Positions 25,072-33,758 of a stretch of 64,000 nt of DNA are shown here, in pieces. Within the stretch, counting starts at the first letter, position 1, and each line of letters starts with the position of its first letter. The position numbers and the translations under genes are program-made. Under the pieces are notes generated by a model. That model made no database searches and had not been told where the DNA came from. It saw only the letters and a program-made list of their open reading frames with translations. The DNA comes from Deltaproteobacteria bacterium. Its GTDB lineage: Bacteria; Desulfobacterota; Binatia; UBA9968; JAJDTQ01. The stretch spans positions 1-64,000 of the forward strand of contig JAPOPM010000021.1 in the NCBI GenBank assembly GCA_026712905.1. The letters run 5' to 3'.

Positions 25072-26148
25072 TTGAGCCGCCGAGAATCGTTAGATGCCCT
25101 CCGGAAAAAGATCGACCGAGTTGATTCCAGGTTTGTAGCGCTTCTCAACGAGAGAGCATCCCTCGCCCTGAAGATCGGGCAGCACAAGGATCGGACCGGG
25201 GAACGCGTCTACGTGGCCAGCCGCGAACGCGAGGTGTACCGCCGGATCGCCGAAGCCAATCCCGGGCCGTTGCCGACGGCGTCGGTGCGCGCGGTGTTCC
25301 GCGAGGTGCTGTCCGCCTGCCGCGGTATCGAAGCGGAGATGAAGGTGGCCTTCTTCGGGCCCGAGGCGACCTTCACCCACATGGCGGCGCAGCGGCACTT
25401 CGGCAGCACCGTGCGCTACCGTCCCGAGCCCACCATCGCCGATGTCTTTCGCGAAGTCGGCGCCGGCAACGTGGACTACGGCGTGGTGCCGGTCGAGAAC
25501 TCCACCGAGGGGGTGGTGACCCACACCCTGGACCTGCTCCAGGACGCGGACGCACAGATCTGCGGCGAGGTCAGCATCGACATCGAGCTGTGCCTCCTGT
25601 CGCGCTCGGGGCGCGCGGCCGACGTGCGCCGCATCCTGTCCCATTCCCATGCGCTGGGCCAGTGCCGACGCTGGCTGGGGGCGCACCACGCGGACGCCTC
25701 GGTCGAGGCGGTGGCGAGTACGGCCCAGGCGGCCAGGGAAGCGCGCGCGGACCGGCAGGTGGCGGCGGTGGCCAGCCGTCTGGCGGGCGACGTCTACGGC
25801 CTCAAGATCGTCCAGGCCAACATCGCGGACAATCATGACAACATGACGCGCTTCTTCGTCATCGGCGACGACCCGCCGTCGCCCACGGGGGAGGACAAGA
25901 CCAGCATCGTGTTCGCGGCCAAGGACCGCGTCGGCGTCCTGCACGAAATGCTCGCGCCGTTCGCCGGACACGGCATCAACCTCACCAAGATCGAGTCCCG
26001 GCCCTCGCGCCAGAAAGCGTGGGAGTACGTCTTCTTCATCGATTTCAAGGGCCATCGGCAGGAGAAGCACGTTGAGAAGGCGTTGGAGCAACTTGCCCAA
26101 AGCTGTGTCTTCCTGAAGGTACTGGGATCGTATCCGCAAGGCCTATGA
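25072..26148 (+). CDS. pheA: Bifunctional chorismate mutase / prephenate dehydratase
   Basis: A 358-residue enzyme making phenylpyruvate from chorismate through prephenate. Residues 5-85 form an AroQ-type chorismate mutase (LDALRKKIDRVDSRFVALLNER; LALKIGQHK). The dehydratase follows (VAFFGPEATFTHMAA; VPVENSTEGVV; the catalytic NMTRFFVIG). A C-terminal ACT domain carries GINLTKIESRP, the phenylalanine-binding motif, so feedback inhibition by Phe is expected. TTG 25072 is preferred to TTG 25066 because GAGG (25062-25065) is then 6 bases away. The stop overlaps hisC (ATGA). Confidence 0.95.
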   Translation: MSRRESLDALRKKIDRVDSRFVALLNERASLALKIGQHKDRTGERVYVASREREVYRRIAEANPGPLPTASVRAVFREVLSACRGIEAEMKVAFFGPEATFTHMAAQRHFGSTVRYRPEPTIADVFREVGAGNVDYGVVPVENSTEGVVTHTLDLLQDADAQICGEVSIDIELCLLSRSGRAADVRRILSHSHALGQCRRWLGAHHADASVEAVASTAQAAREARADRQVAAVASRLAGDVYGLKIVQANIADNHDNMTRFFVIGDDPPSPTGEDKTSIVFAAKDRVGVLHEMLAPFAGHGINLTKIESRPSRQKAWEYVFFIDFKGHRQEKHVEKALEQLAQSCVFLKVLGSYPQGL

Positions 26149-27251
26149 GCATCACCGACAAGGTCCCGGAGTACATCCGGCGCATCGTGCCCTACGTGCC
26201 CGGCAAGCCCATCGACGAGGTGGAGCGGGAGTACGGCATCCAGGGCTCGGCCAAGCTCGCCTCCAACGAGAACCCTCTGGGACCGTCGCCCAAGGCCCTG
26301 GCCGCCTTGCGGGAGCACCTGGAGGAACTGAACCTCTATCCCGACGGCGACTGTTTCCACCTGCGCCACGCCCTGGCGGCCAGGCTGGACGTGGCGCCGG
26401 AACGGCTCGTCTTCGGCAACGGATCCAACGAGCTGATCGACCTCGCGGTGCGGACGTTCCTGCGTCCGGGGGACGAGGCCCTGATGTCCCGCGGCAGCTT
26501 CGTGGCGTACGGCCTCGCGCTCGCCGCCATGGGCGCGTCGGTCCGGACCGTGCCGCTCAAGGACTACGGCTTCGACCTCGAAGGCATGGCACAAGCGCTG
26601 ACGCCCGAGACGCGCTGCGTCTTCCTCGCCAATCCCAACAACCCCACGGGCACCGTCTACCGGCGGGCCGAGTGGGAGGCCTTTCTCGAACGCGTGGGAC
26701 CCGATGTGCTGGTGGTGGCGGACGAGGCCTACTTCGAGTACGTCGACGACCCGGATTATCCGGACTCGTTGCACGATCACCGGGAGGACCGCTCGCTCCT
26801 GACCCTGCGGACTTTCTCCAAGGCCTACGGGTTGGCCGGGCTGCGCGTCGGCTACGGTATCGCCCATCCCGAGATCGTCGCCGTCATGAACCAGGTGCGG
26901 GAGCCCTTCAACGTCAATGCCGCGGCTCAGTGGGCGGCCGCCGCGGCGGTGAACGACGTCGAGCATCTGAGCCGCAGCATCGAAGTCAACCGGCAGGGAC
27001 TGTTGTACCTGACCGAAGAGTTGACGTCCCGCGGCGTCGAGTGGGTGCCGAGCCAGGCCAACTTCATTCTGGTGCGCACCGGCGACCCGGCGCGCGTGTA
27101 CGAGGAGTTGCTGCGCCGCGGCGTCATCGTGCGCCCCGTGGGTCCCGAGTTTCCCGACCACGTGCGCGTGACCGTGGGGACCGCGGACGAGAACCGGCGG
27201 TTCATCGAGGCTCTCTCGAAGATCCGGGCGGGGAACGGGGGCGCCGGCTGA
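26145..27251 (+). CDS. hisC: Histidinol-phosphate / aromatic aminotransferase
   Basis: A 368-residue class I/II PLP aminotransferase. HisC-type features are KLASNENPLGPSPKAL near residue 37, FGNGSNELIDL, NPNNPTGTVY, the DEAYFEY pair and the Schiff-base lysine in RTFSKAYGLAGLRVGYG. It sits between pheA and tyrA with overlaps on both sides (ATGA, TGATG), a placement seen in related genomes where this enzyme makes phenylalanine and tyrosine, and often histidinol phosphate as well. No other his genes are nearby, so an aromatic role is at least part of its job. Confidence 0.92.
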   Translation: MSITDKVPEYIRRIVPYVPGKPIDEVEREYGIQGSAKLASNENPLGPSPKALAALREHLEELNLYPDGDCFHLRHALAARLDVAPERLVFGNGSNELIDLAVRTFLRPGDEALMSRGSFVAYGLALAAMGASVRTVPLKDYGFDLEGMAQALTPETRCVFLANPNNPTGTVYRRAEWEAFLERVGPDVLVVADEAYFEYVDDPDYPDSLHDHREDRSLLTLRTFSKAYGLAGLRVGYGIAHPEIVAVMNQVREPFNVNAAAQWAAAAAVNDVEHLSRSIEVNRQGLLYLTEELTSRGVEWVPSQANFILVRTGDPARVYEELLRRGVIVRPVGPEFPDHVRVTVGTADENRRFIEALSKIRAGNGGAG

Positions 27252-28105
27252 TGTTCCGCACCCTGGTGATCGCGGGCGTGGGGCTGATCGGCGGCTCGCT
27301 GGCGCTGGCCGCCAAGGAGCGCGGGCTGGTGGAGCGGGTCATGGGCTACGGCCGCAACGAGAAGACCCTGCGCCGGGCCAGGAAAATCGGCATCCTCGAC
27401 GGCTACTTCCTGCAGGCCGGGAAGTTCCCCGAGGACGCGGATTTCCTGGTGCTCGCGACGCCGGTGAGCGCCATCGCGCCGTTGACCCGGTCGTTCCTGC
27501 CGCGGCTCGACTCGCGCTGTCTCATCAGCGACGTCGGCAGCGTCAAGCGCCGGGTGGTGGCGGACATGGAGCGGTTGCTCAAGGGCGGGCCTCCTTTCGT
27601 CGGCGCGCATCCCATCGCTGGCAGCGATCAGTGGGGCCCGGACGCGGCGAGGGCCGACCTCTTCGTCCGGCGCCGCTGCATCATCACGCCGACGCGGAAG
27701 AGCGATGCCGCGGCGGTGAAGAAGCTGCGCGCGTTCTGGCGCGGCGTCGGCTCGAAGGTGGAGTTGATGGAGGCCGCGCGCCACGACCGGATTCTGGGGG
27801 CGGTGAGCCATCTACCCCACGTCGCGGCGGCCGCGCTGGTGAACGTCCTGGAGCGTACCCGGATCGACTCGCTGGACTTGGCGGAGTACTGTGGCTCCGG
27901 GTTCAAGGACACCACGCGCATCGCCGCGGGGCGTCCGGAATTGTGGCGCGACATCTGTCTGCTCAACCGGGAGCCGGTGCTGAAGGGACTTCGGGAACTC
28001 GGCCGGGCCATCGATCGCTTCGCGGATTGCGTCGAGCGGAGCGACGGGCCGGGGTTGGAAAGGGAACTCGAACGGGCGCTGGAGACGCGCAAGAGGATCG
28101 CATAG
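27251..28105 (+). CDS. tyrA: Prephenate dehydrogenase
   Basis: A 284-residue NAD(P)-dependent enzyme converting prephenate to 4-hydroxyphenylpyruvate (or arogenate to tyrosine). The N-terminal Rossmann motif is VIAGVGLIGGSLA. DVGSVKR, the HPIAGSDQWGPDAARADLF catalytic segment, and SHLPHVAAAALV follow. There is no chorismate mutase or ACT domain, so it is the short form. The start overlaps the hisC stop by one base. Confidence 0.94.
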   Translation: MFRTLVIAGVGLIGGSLALAAKERGLVERVMGYGRNEKTLRRARKIGILDGYFLQAGKFPEDADFLVLATPVSAIAPLTRSFLPRLDSRCLISDVGSVKRRVVADMERLLKGGPPFVGAHPIAGSDQWGPDAARADLFVRRRCIITPTRKSDAAAVKKLRAFWRGVGSKVELMEAARHDRILGAVSHLPHVAAAALVNVLERTRIDSLDLAEYCGSGFKDTTRIAAGRPELWRDICLLNREPVLKGLRELGRAIDRFADCVERSDGPGLERELERALETRKRIA

Positions 28106-28107
28106 GC

Positions 28108-29385
28108 ATGGTACGGGTGGAACAGGCTTCGCGCCCGCTGCGGGGCGCATTGGAAGTGCCGGGGGACAAGTCCATCGGACATCGCGCGGTCATACTGGGC
28201 GCGGTGGCGGGGGGAGAGACGCGCATCCACAACATGTCGGCAGGCGCCGACAATTCCAGCACCGTGTCCGCTTTCCGGCGCATGGGAGTGGCTTTCCGGC
28301 GCGACGACGGCGTTCTGTGCATCGAGGGCCGGGGTTGGGACGGACTGCAGGCGCCCTCGGAAGCCATCGATTGCGGCAATTCCGGCACCACCATACGCCT
28401 GCTGGCGGGGGTGTTGGCGGGCCGGCCGTTCCCGACCATCCTGGACGGCGATGGCTCGTTGCGCACCCGTCCGATGAAGCGTGTGACGGAGCCGCTCGCG
28501 CGCATGGGAGCGCGGATGTCGGACCGTGAAGGATGCGCGCCGCTCGAGATCCACGGCGGTGCGCTTCAGGGCATCGAATACGCTTCGCCCGTGGCCAGCG
28601 CCCAGGTCAAGTCCGCGGTGCTGCTGGCGGGCCTGCAGGCCCGGGGCGAGACTCGTTTCCAGGAGCCTTACCGCTCCCGCGATCACAGCGAGATCATGAT
28701 CCAGGGCTTCGGGGCCAAGCTGGAATGCGTCGGCGGCACGGTGGTCCTGCCGGGCGCGCAGGAGCTTTCGGGAACGCGCCTGACCGTGCCGGGAGACATC
28801 TCGTCGGCCGCGTTCCTGGCGGTGGCGGCCGCCACGGTCCCGGGTTCCGACGTGACCGTGCGCGGCGTGGGTTGCAACGCCACCCGCAGCGGCATCATCG
28901 AGGTGCTGCGCGCCATGGGCGCGGACATCGAGTTGACGGGGCGACGCGAGGAGGCGGGCGAGCCGGTGGCGGATATCCGGGTGCGCGGCGGAGCGCTCAC
29001 GGGGACGGAGGTAGCGCCCGAGCTGGCTCCCCGGACCATCGACGAGTACCCGGTGCTGTTCGTCGCCGCGGCCCTGGCCGACGGACAGACGCTCTTCCGC
29101 GACGTGGGCGAACTGCGTTTCAAGGAATCCGACCGCATTGCCACCATGACCCGCGAGCTTTCCAAGATGGGCGCGCGGGTGGAAGTGCGCGGCGACGACG
29201 TCGCCATCGACGGAGGCACCTCCCTCAAGGCGGCTTCCGTGGAGAGTCACGGCGACCATCGCGTGGCCATGGCCCTGGCGGTGGCGGGCCTCTCCGCCGC
29301 GGGCGGGATAGGTCTGACGGGTGAGGATTGCGTGAAGGTTTCATTTCCCGGCTTCTTCGAGAGCCTGGAGCAGCTCCGTGGCTGA
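28108..29385 (+). CDS. aroA: 3-phosphoshikimate 1-carboxyvinyltransferase (EPSP synthase)
   Basis: A 425-residue shikimate-pathway enzyme joining PEP to shikimate 3-phosphate. It shows LEVPGDKSIGHRA at the start, IDCGNSGTTIRLLAG, DGDGSLRTRPM, SAQVKSAVLLAGL, the FRDVGELRFKESDR motif and SHGDHRVAMALAVAGL. Ser instead of Ala in the GNSGT loop resembles class II-type enzymes, some of which are less sensitive to glyphosate; sensitivity cannot be read reliably. It begins 2 bases after tyrA. Confidence 0.95.
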   Translation: MVRVEQASRPLRGALEVPGDKSIGHRAVILGAVAGGETRIHNMSAGADNSSTVSAFRRMGVAFRRDDGVLCIEGRGWDGLQAPSEAIDCGNSGTTIRLLAGVLAGRPFPTILDGDGSLRTRPMKRVTEPLARMGARMSDREGCAPLEIHGGALQGIEYASPVASAQVKSAVLLAGLQARGETRFQEPYRSRDHSEIMIQGFGAKLECVGGTVVLPGAQELSGTRLTVPGDISSAAFLAVAAATVPGSDVTVRGVGCNATRSGIIEVLRAMGADIELTGRREEAGEPVADIRVRGGALTGTEVAPELAPRTIDEYPVLFVAAALADGQTLFRDVGELRFKESDRIATMTRELSKMGARVEVRGDDVAIDGGTSLKAASVESHGDHRVAMALAVAGLSAAGGIGLTGEDCVKVSFPGFFESLEQLRG

Positions 29386-29450
29386 AGGGAAAATCGACGT
29401 TTGGGCGGCGGCGCACCGTTTGTGCCTGCTGCCGAGGGAGGTTAGGATAG

Positions 29451-30134
29451 TTGATCGTGGCCATCGACGGCCCGGCCGGCGCGGGTAAGAGTACGGTCGC
29501 AAAGGCCGTGGCGAAGCGTTTGGGGTACCGCTACATGGACACCGGGGCCATGTATCGGGCGCTGGCGTGGAAGGTCATGAGCCATGGGACGGATCCCGGC
29601 GACGAGGTGGCGTTGGGCAGGATCTTGCGGAACACCGCGGTGGACTTGGGCGCGGACGCGGACGCGCCGTCGGTGATGCTCGACGGTGTGGACGTGAGCG
29701 GCGCTATCCGCACCGCCGAGGTGGGACAGGTGGCGTCCAGGGTATCCGGCTTGGGCATCGTCCGCGAGCGCATGGCCGAGTTGCAGCGCGCCATGGGACG
29801 TGGCGGCGCGGTCGTGGCCGAAGGGCGCGATATGGGTACCGTGGTGTTCCCGGAGGCGGCGGTCAAGGTGTACCTGGACGCTTCCCCGGAAACGCGCGCG
29901 CGCCGGCGCTTCGGAGAGCTTGCCGGGAAGGAGCCGGACCTGACACTGGAGGAGACCCTGGCGGACGTGATGCGGCGGGACCGGCGCGACAAGGAGCGGG
30001 CCGTTGCGCCATTGCGCCGGGCGGACGACGCGGTGTTCATCGATTCGACTCTGTTGCCGGTGGAAGCGGTGGTGGAGCAGGTGCTGCAGGCAGTCAAGAA
30101 GAAATCCAATGAGAATGGGAGAATTGTTTCATGA
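29451..30134 (+). CDS. cmk: Cytidylate kinase
   Basis: A 227-residue (d)CMP kinase. The TTG start gives MIVAIDGPAGAGKSTVAKA, the exact family N-terminus with its P-loop, and it follows GAGGGAGG at 29433-29440. RYMDTGAMYRA, AEGRDMGTVVFPEA, and the lid RDRRDKERAVAPL are present. It ends in an ATGA overlap with rpsA, the classical cmk-rpsA pairing. Confidence 0.95.
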   Translation: MIVAIDGPAGAGKSTVAKAVAKRLGYRYMDTGAMYRALAWKVMSHGTDPGDEVALGRILRNTAVDLGADADAPSVMLDGVDVSGAIRTAEVGQVASRVSGLGIVRERMAELQRAMGRGGAVVAEGRDMGTVVFPEAAVKVYLDASPETRARRRFGELAGKEPDLTLEETLADVMRRDRRDKERAVAPLRRADDAVFIDSTLLPVEAVVEQVLQAVKKKSNENGRIVS

Positions 30135-31933
30135 CGGAAGTCGAGGAGAACAAGAACGAGGAAACGTCGCAGGACGGCGAGGCTCTCGCGAGCCAGGAGA
30201 CGGGGCAGGGCGAGGAGGCAATGCCAGCCGAGGATGACTTTCGGTCGATGTTCGAGGAGAGTATCCAGGCGGTGCAGCCGGGCGGGGTGGTGAGCGGCAA
30301 GATCGTCGACGTGAACCCCACTCACGTGGTGGTGGACGTGGGCTACAAGACCGAGGGCCGGATCCCCGTGCAGGAGTTCCAGGATCGCGAAGGTGCCTTG
30401 CAGGTGGCGGTGGGGGAGGACGTGGACGTGTTCTTCGAGTCCCCGGAAGGGGACCGGGGTGAGATCGTGCTCTCGCGTCAGAAGGCCGAGAGCATCAAGG
30501 TCTGGGACCGGATCGAGAAGGCCTACGAGCAGACCATACCCATCGAGGGAACCATCGTGGCGCGGGTCAAGGGTGGTTTCAAGGTGGACGTGGGGGTGGA
30601 CGGCTTCCTTCCCGGCTCGCACGTGGACATTCGTCCGACGCGAAACCTGGACCAGTTCGTGGGCAAGCAGGACCGGTTCACGATACTCAAGTACAACCGC
30701 ATGCGCGACAACGTGGTGGTGTCACGCAAGATGCTGCTCGAGCAGGAACGCGAGGTGCTCAAGAAGGAGACCCTGGCGGTCCTGGATGAGGGGGTGATCC
30801 TGGAAGGCGTCGTGAAGAACATCACGGACTACGGCGCGTTCGTGGACGTGGGAGGCATCGACGGCATCCTGCACATCACCGACATGTCTTGGGGCCGGGT
30901 CAACCACCCCAGCGACCTTCTCAGCATCGGGGAGACCATCCGGGTCGTGGTGCTCAAGTTCGACAAGGAGCGCGAGCGGATTTCCCTGGGAATGAAGCAG
31001 ATCACTCCGGACCCCTGGGAAGCGGTGACGGCAGAGTATCCCGTGGACTCGAAGATCACCGGCAAGGTGGTGGGTCTGACCGACTACGGCGCCTTCGTGG
31101 AGCTGGAGAAGGGAGTCGAGGGTCTCATCCACGTGTCGGAGATGTCGTGGGCCAAGAAACTGTCGCATCCCTCCAAGGTGGTCCAGGTGGGCGAGACCGT
31201 GGAGGCCATGGTGCTGAACGTCGACCCTGGACGGCGCCGCATCTCGTTGGGGTTGCGCCAGGTGTTGCCGAACCCGTGGTTCCTGGCCAAGGAGAAGTAT
31301 CCCGAGGGCAGCATCATCTCGGGGCCGGTACGGAACATCACCGACTTCGGCGTGTTCGTGGGTGTCGAGGAGGGCATCGACGGGTTGATCCACATCTCCG
31401 ACCTCGACTGGACCAAGAAGATCAAACACCCCTCCGAACTCTACAAGAAGGGTGACATCGTGGAGGCCAAGGTACTCGGCGTCGACCCGCAGGTGGAGCG
31501 GTTTTCGCTGGGCGTCAAGCAGTTGACCATGGACCCCTGGGAGCGCGTGGTCAGCGAGCACCCCGTCGGAACCCGGATCCACGGCGCAATCGTCCGGGTG
31601 CTGGATTTCGGCGTGTTCGTGCGTATCGCCGAGGGGGTGGAAGGGCTGATCCACGTCTCGCAGCTCAGCACGGAGCATGTCGACAAGCCCTCGAGCCTGT
31701 ATCAGGTAGGGGACGAGGTGGAGGCCGAGATCGTCAACATCGACATCCAGGAGCACAAGATCGGTCTCAGCATTCGTGCCCTCAAGCGGTCGGAGGAACG
31801 AGAGGAGCTCGAGACCTATCTCGAACGCGAGAAGGAGGCCGGCCGGTTCTCGTTCGAAACCATCCTGAACGAGGAGTTGAAGCTGGATCGCGAAGGCCGT
31901 GGAGGCCGCGGGCGGGAACGGAACAGACGATAG
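30131..31933 (+). CDS. rpsA: 30S ribosomal protein S1
   Basis: A 600-residue RNA-binding protein of the small ribosomal subunit that helps bring mRNA to the ribosome. After an acidic 40-residue N-terminal tail there are six S1 (OB-fold) repeats, recognised by GKIVDVNPTHVVVDVG, GVVKNITDYGAFVDVGGIDGILH, GKVVGLTDYGAFVELEKGVEGLIHVSEMSW and similar. The first two repeats are divergent, as in other S1 proteins. The ATG overlaps the cmk stop. The C-terminus is arginine-rich. Confidence 0.97.
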   Translation: MTEVEENKNEETSQDGEALASQETGQGEEAMPAEDDFRSMFEESIQAVQPGGVVSGKIVDVNPTHVVVDVGYKTEGRIPVQEFQDREGALQVAVGEDVDVFFESPEGDRGEIVLSRQKAESIKVWDRIEKAYEQTIPIEGTIVARVKGGFKVDVGVDGFLPGSHVDIRPTRNLDQFVGKQDRFTILKYNRMRDNVVVSRKMLLEQEREVLKKETLAVLDEGVILEGVVKNITDYGAFVDVGGIDGILHITDMSWGRVNHPSDLLSIGETIRVVVLKFDKERERISLGMKQITPDPWEAVTAEYPVDSKITGKVVGLTDYGAFVELEKGVEGLIHVSEMSWAKKLSHPSKVVQVGETVEAMVLNVDPGRRRISLGLRQVLPNPWFLAKEKYPEGSIISGPVRNITDFGVFVGVEEGIDGLIHISDLDWTKKIKHPSELYKKGDIVEAKVLGVDPQVERFSLGVKQLTMDPWERVVSEHPVGTRIHGAIVRVLDFGVFVRIAEGVEGLIHVSQLSTEHVDKPSSLYQVGDEVEAEIVNIDIQEHKIGLSIRALKRSEEREELETYLEREKEAGRFSFETILNEELKLDREGRGGRGRERNRR

Positions 31934-31963
31934 GCTTCGTGGGACACGCTTTCAGGGAACGGC

Positions 31964-32266
31964 ATGACCAAGCGCGATCTCATCGAAGAGATTAACGACC
32001 GGTTTCCCCACCTGTCGCGTTTCGATGCGGAGGTGATCGTCAACACTGTCTTCGATTCCCTGATTACCGCCCTGCAACGGGAGGAGAGGATCGAGATTCG
32101 CGGCTTCGGCAGTTTCGTGGTGAAGCACCGCCGGGCTCGGGACGGCCGTAACCCGAAGACGGGAGAGGTCGTCTCCGTGTCGTCCAAGAGAGTACCCTTC
32201 TTCAAGGTCGGCAAGGAGTTGCGGCTGCGGGTCAACCAGAGCGCCGACATCGAGGGCGGCGGCTAG
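31964..32266 (+). CDS. ihfB: Integration host factor beta subunit / HU-family DNA-bending protein
   Basis: A 100-residue DNA-binding protein. TKRDLIEEI at the start, RIEIRGFGSFVV, and RNPKTGEVVSVSSKRVPFFKVGKELR (the DNA-binding arm with its proline) follow the HU/IHF plan. Its place 30 bases after rpsA is the usual one for ihfB. An ihfA partner is not in the window. Confidence 0.9.
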   Translation: MTKRDLIEEINDRFPHLSRFDAEVIVNTVFDSLITALQREERIEIRGFGSFVVKHRRARDGRNPKTGEVVSVSSKRVPFFKVGKELRLRVNQSADIEGGG

Positions 32267-32338
32267 CACGCGCGCAGGCGCCCGCGCACTCTTACGGAAA
32301 CAGACAACAGGACCTACGTATTGGCAGGAGGTAACGGA

Positions 32339-33736
32339 GTGGATTCCATCAACACCCTCGGCGAATTGAAACGCAGCGGTATGCCCGTGCGCACGGTGCG
32401 CGACGAGATGCGCCACAATCTCACGGAGATTCTCAAGTCGGGGCAGCGCCTCCTGCCGGGTATCGTGGGTTATGAAGAGACCGTCATTCCGGAGATCGAG
32501 AACGCGATCCTGGCGGGCCACCACATGGTCTTTCTTGGGGAGCGCGGCCAGGCGAAGTCGCGCATCATCCGTGGCCTGACGCAGTTGCTGGACGAGAAGA
32601 TTCCCAGGGTCAAGAGTTGCGAAATCAACTGCGACCCATTCAATGTCATCTGCGCGCCGTGCCGCCGGCGCCTGGCGGAGCAGGGCGACGACCTGGAGGT
32701 GGAGTGGATCGGCCGGGATCTGCGCTACGGCGAGAAGCTGGCGACGCCGGACGTGTCCATCGCCGACCTCATCGGCGAGATCGATCCCATCAAGGTAGCG
32801 GAAGGGCGTTACCTGGCCGACGAGGAAACCATCCACTACGGCCTGGTGCCGCGCACCAACCGGGGCGTCTTCGCCGTGAACGAGTTGCCGGACCTGACGG
32901 AGAAGGTCCAGGTGGGCCTGTTCAACCTCATGGAAGAGAAGGACGTCCAGATCAAGGGCTACAAGATCCGCATGCCTCTGGACGTGGTCATCGTCGCCAG
33001 CGCCAACCCCGAGGACTACACCAGCCGCGGGCGCATCATCACGCCCTTGAAGGACCGTTTCGACGTTCAGATCCGCACTCACTATCCGCGCCAGGTCGAG
33101 CACGAGATCGACATCATGGAGCAGGAATCGGCGCCCCTGGATGATCGCAGCCACCAGGTGGTGATCCCGGACTTCATGAAGGAGGTCCTGGGCCACCTCA
33201 CCTTCGAGGCGCGCAACTCCAGCGAGATCAACCAGTCGTCGGGCGTGAGCGTGCGCGTCAGCATCAACAACTACGAGAGCATGGTGAGCAACGCCGAGAA
33301 GCGTGCCCTGCGGGCGGGCGAGAACGCCATCGTGCCGCGGGTGAGCGACCTCCACGCGGTGCTTCCTTCCACCTGCGGCAAGATCGAGGTGGAGTACGTG
33401 GGCGAGGAGAAGAACGAGGAGGAACTCATCGAGCGTCTGCTCAACCGGGCCATCCTCAAGACCTTCGACAGCCGCTTCGACGTCAACGCGCTCCAGGAAA
33501 TCATCGAGTACTTCAACACGGGCTGGGGCGTGGAGGTCTCCGACGACATGCGCTCCGAGGACTACCTCGAGGGCATCAAGGCGATCCCGGGGCTGGAGGA
33601 GGCCATTCGCTCGTTGGGTGACATCGACTCGCCCGGTCTCCTGGCCTCGGCCACGGAGCTGGTGCTGGAGGGCCTGCACCTGCATCAGAAGCTCAACAAG
33701 GAGGCCGCGGGAGGTCGCATTACGTACGGGAAGTGA
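32339..33736 (+). CDS. MoxR/magnesium-chelatase-like AAA ATPase
   Basis: A 465-residue AAA protein of the BchI/MoxR group. The Walker A is unusual: GERGQAKSR near residue 65, with Ala before the lysine. The Walker B lies in the VNELPDLTEKVQVGLFNLMEEKDV region and the sensor in VIVASANPEDYTSRG. A cysteine cluster, CEINCDPFNVICAPC, near residues 95-109, looks metal-binding. GTG 32339 is chosen over TTG 32321 because AGGAGGT at 32326-32332 lies 6 bases before it. The next gene encodes a VWA protein, the normal partner of such ATPases in metal insertion or complex remodelling. The target is unknown. Confidence 0.85.
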   Translation: MDSINTLGELKRSGMPVRTVRDEMRHNLTEILKSGQRLLPGIVGYEETVIPEIENAILAGHHMVFLGERGQAKSRIIRGLTQLLDEKIPRVKSCEINCDPFNVICAPCRRRLAEQGDDLEVEWIGRDLRYGEKLATPDVSIADLIGEIDPIKVAEGRYLADEETIHYGLVPRTNRGVFAVNELPDLTEKVQVGLFNLMEEKDVQIKGYKIRMPLDVVIVASANPEDYTSRGRIITPLKDRFDVQIRTHYPRQVEHEIDIMEQESAPLDDRSHQVVIPDFMKEVLGHLTFEARNSSEINQSSGVSVRVSINNYESMVSNAEKRALRAGENAIVPRVSDLHAVLPSTCGKIEVEYVGEEKNEEELIERLLNRAILKTFDSRFDVNALQEIIEYFNTGWGVEVSDDMRSEDYLEGIKAIPGLEEAIRSLGDIDSPGLLASATELVLEGLHLHQKLNKEAAGGRITYGK

Positions 33737-33758
33737 TGACGACCGCGGTTGACGCACG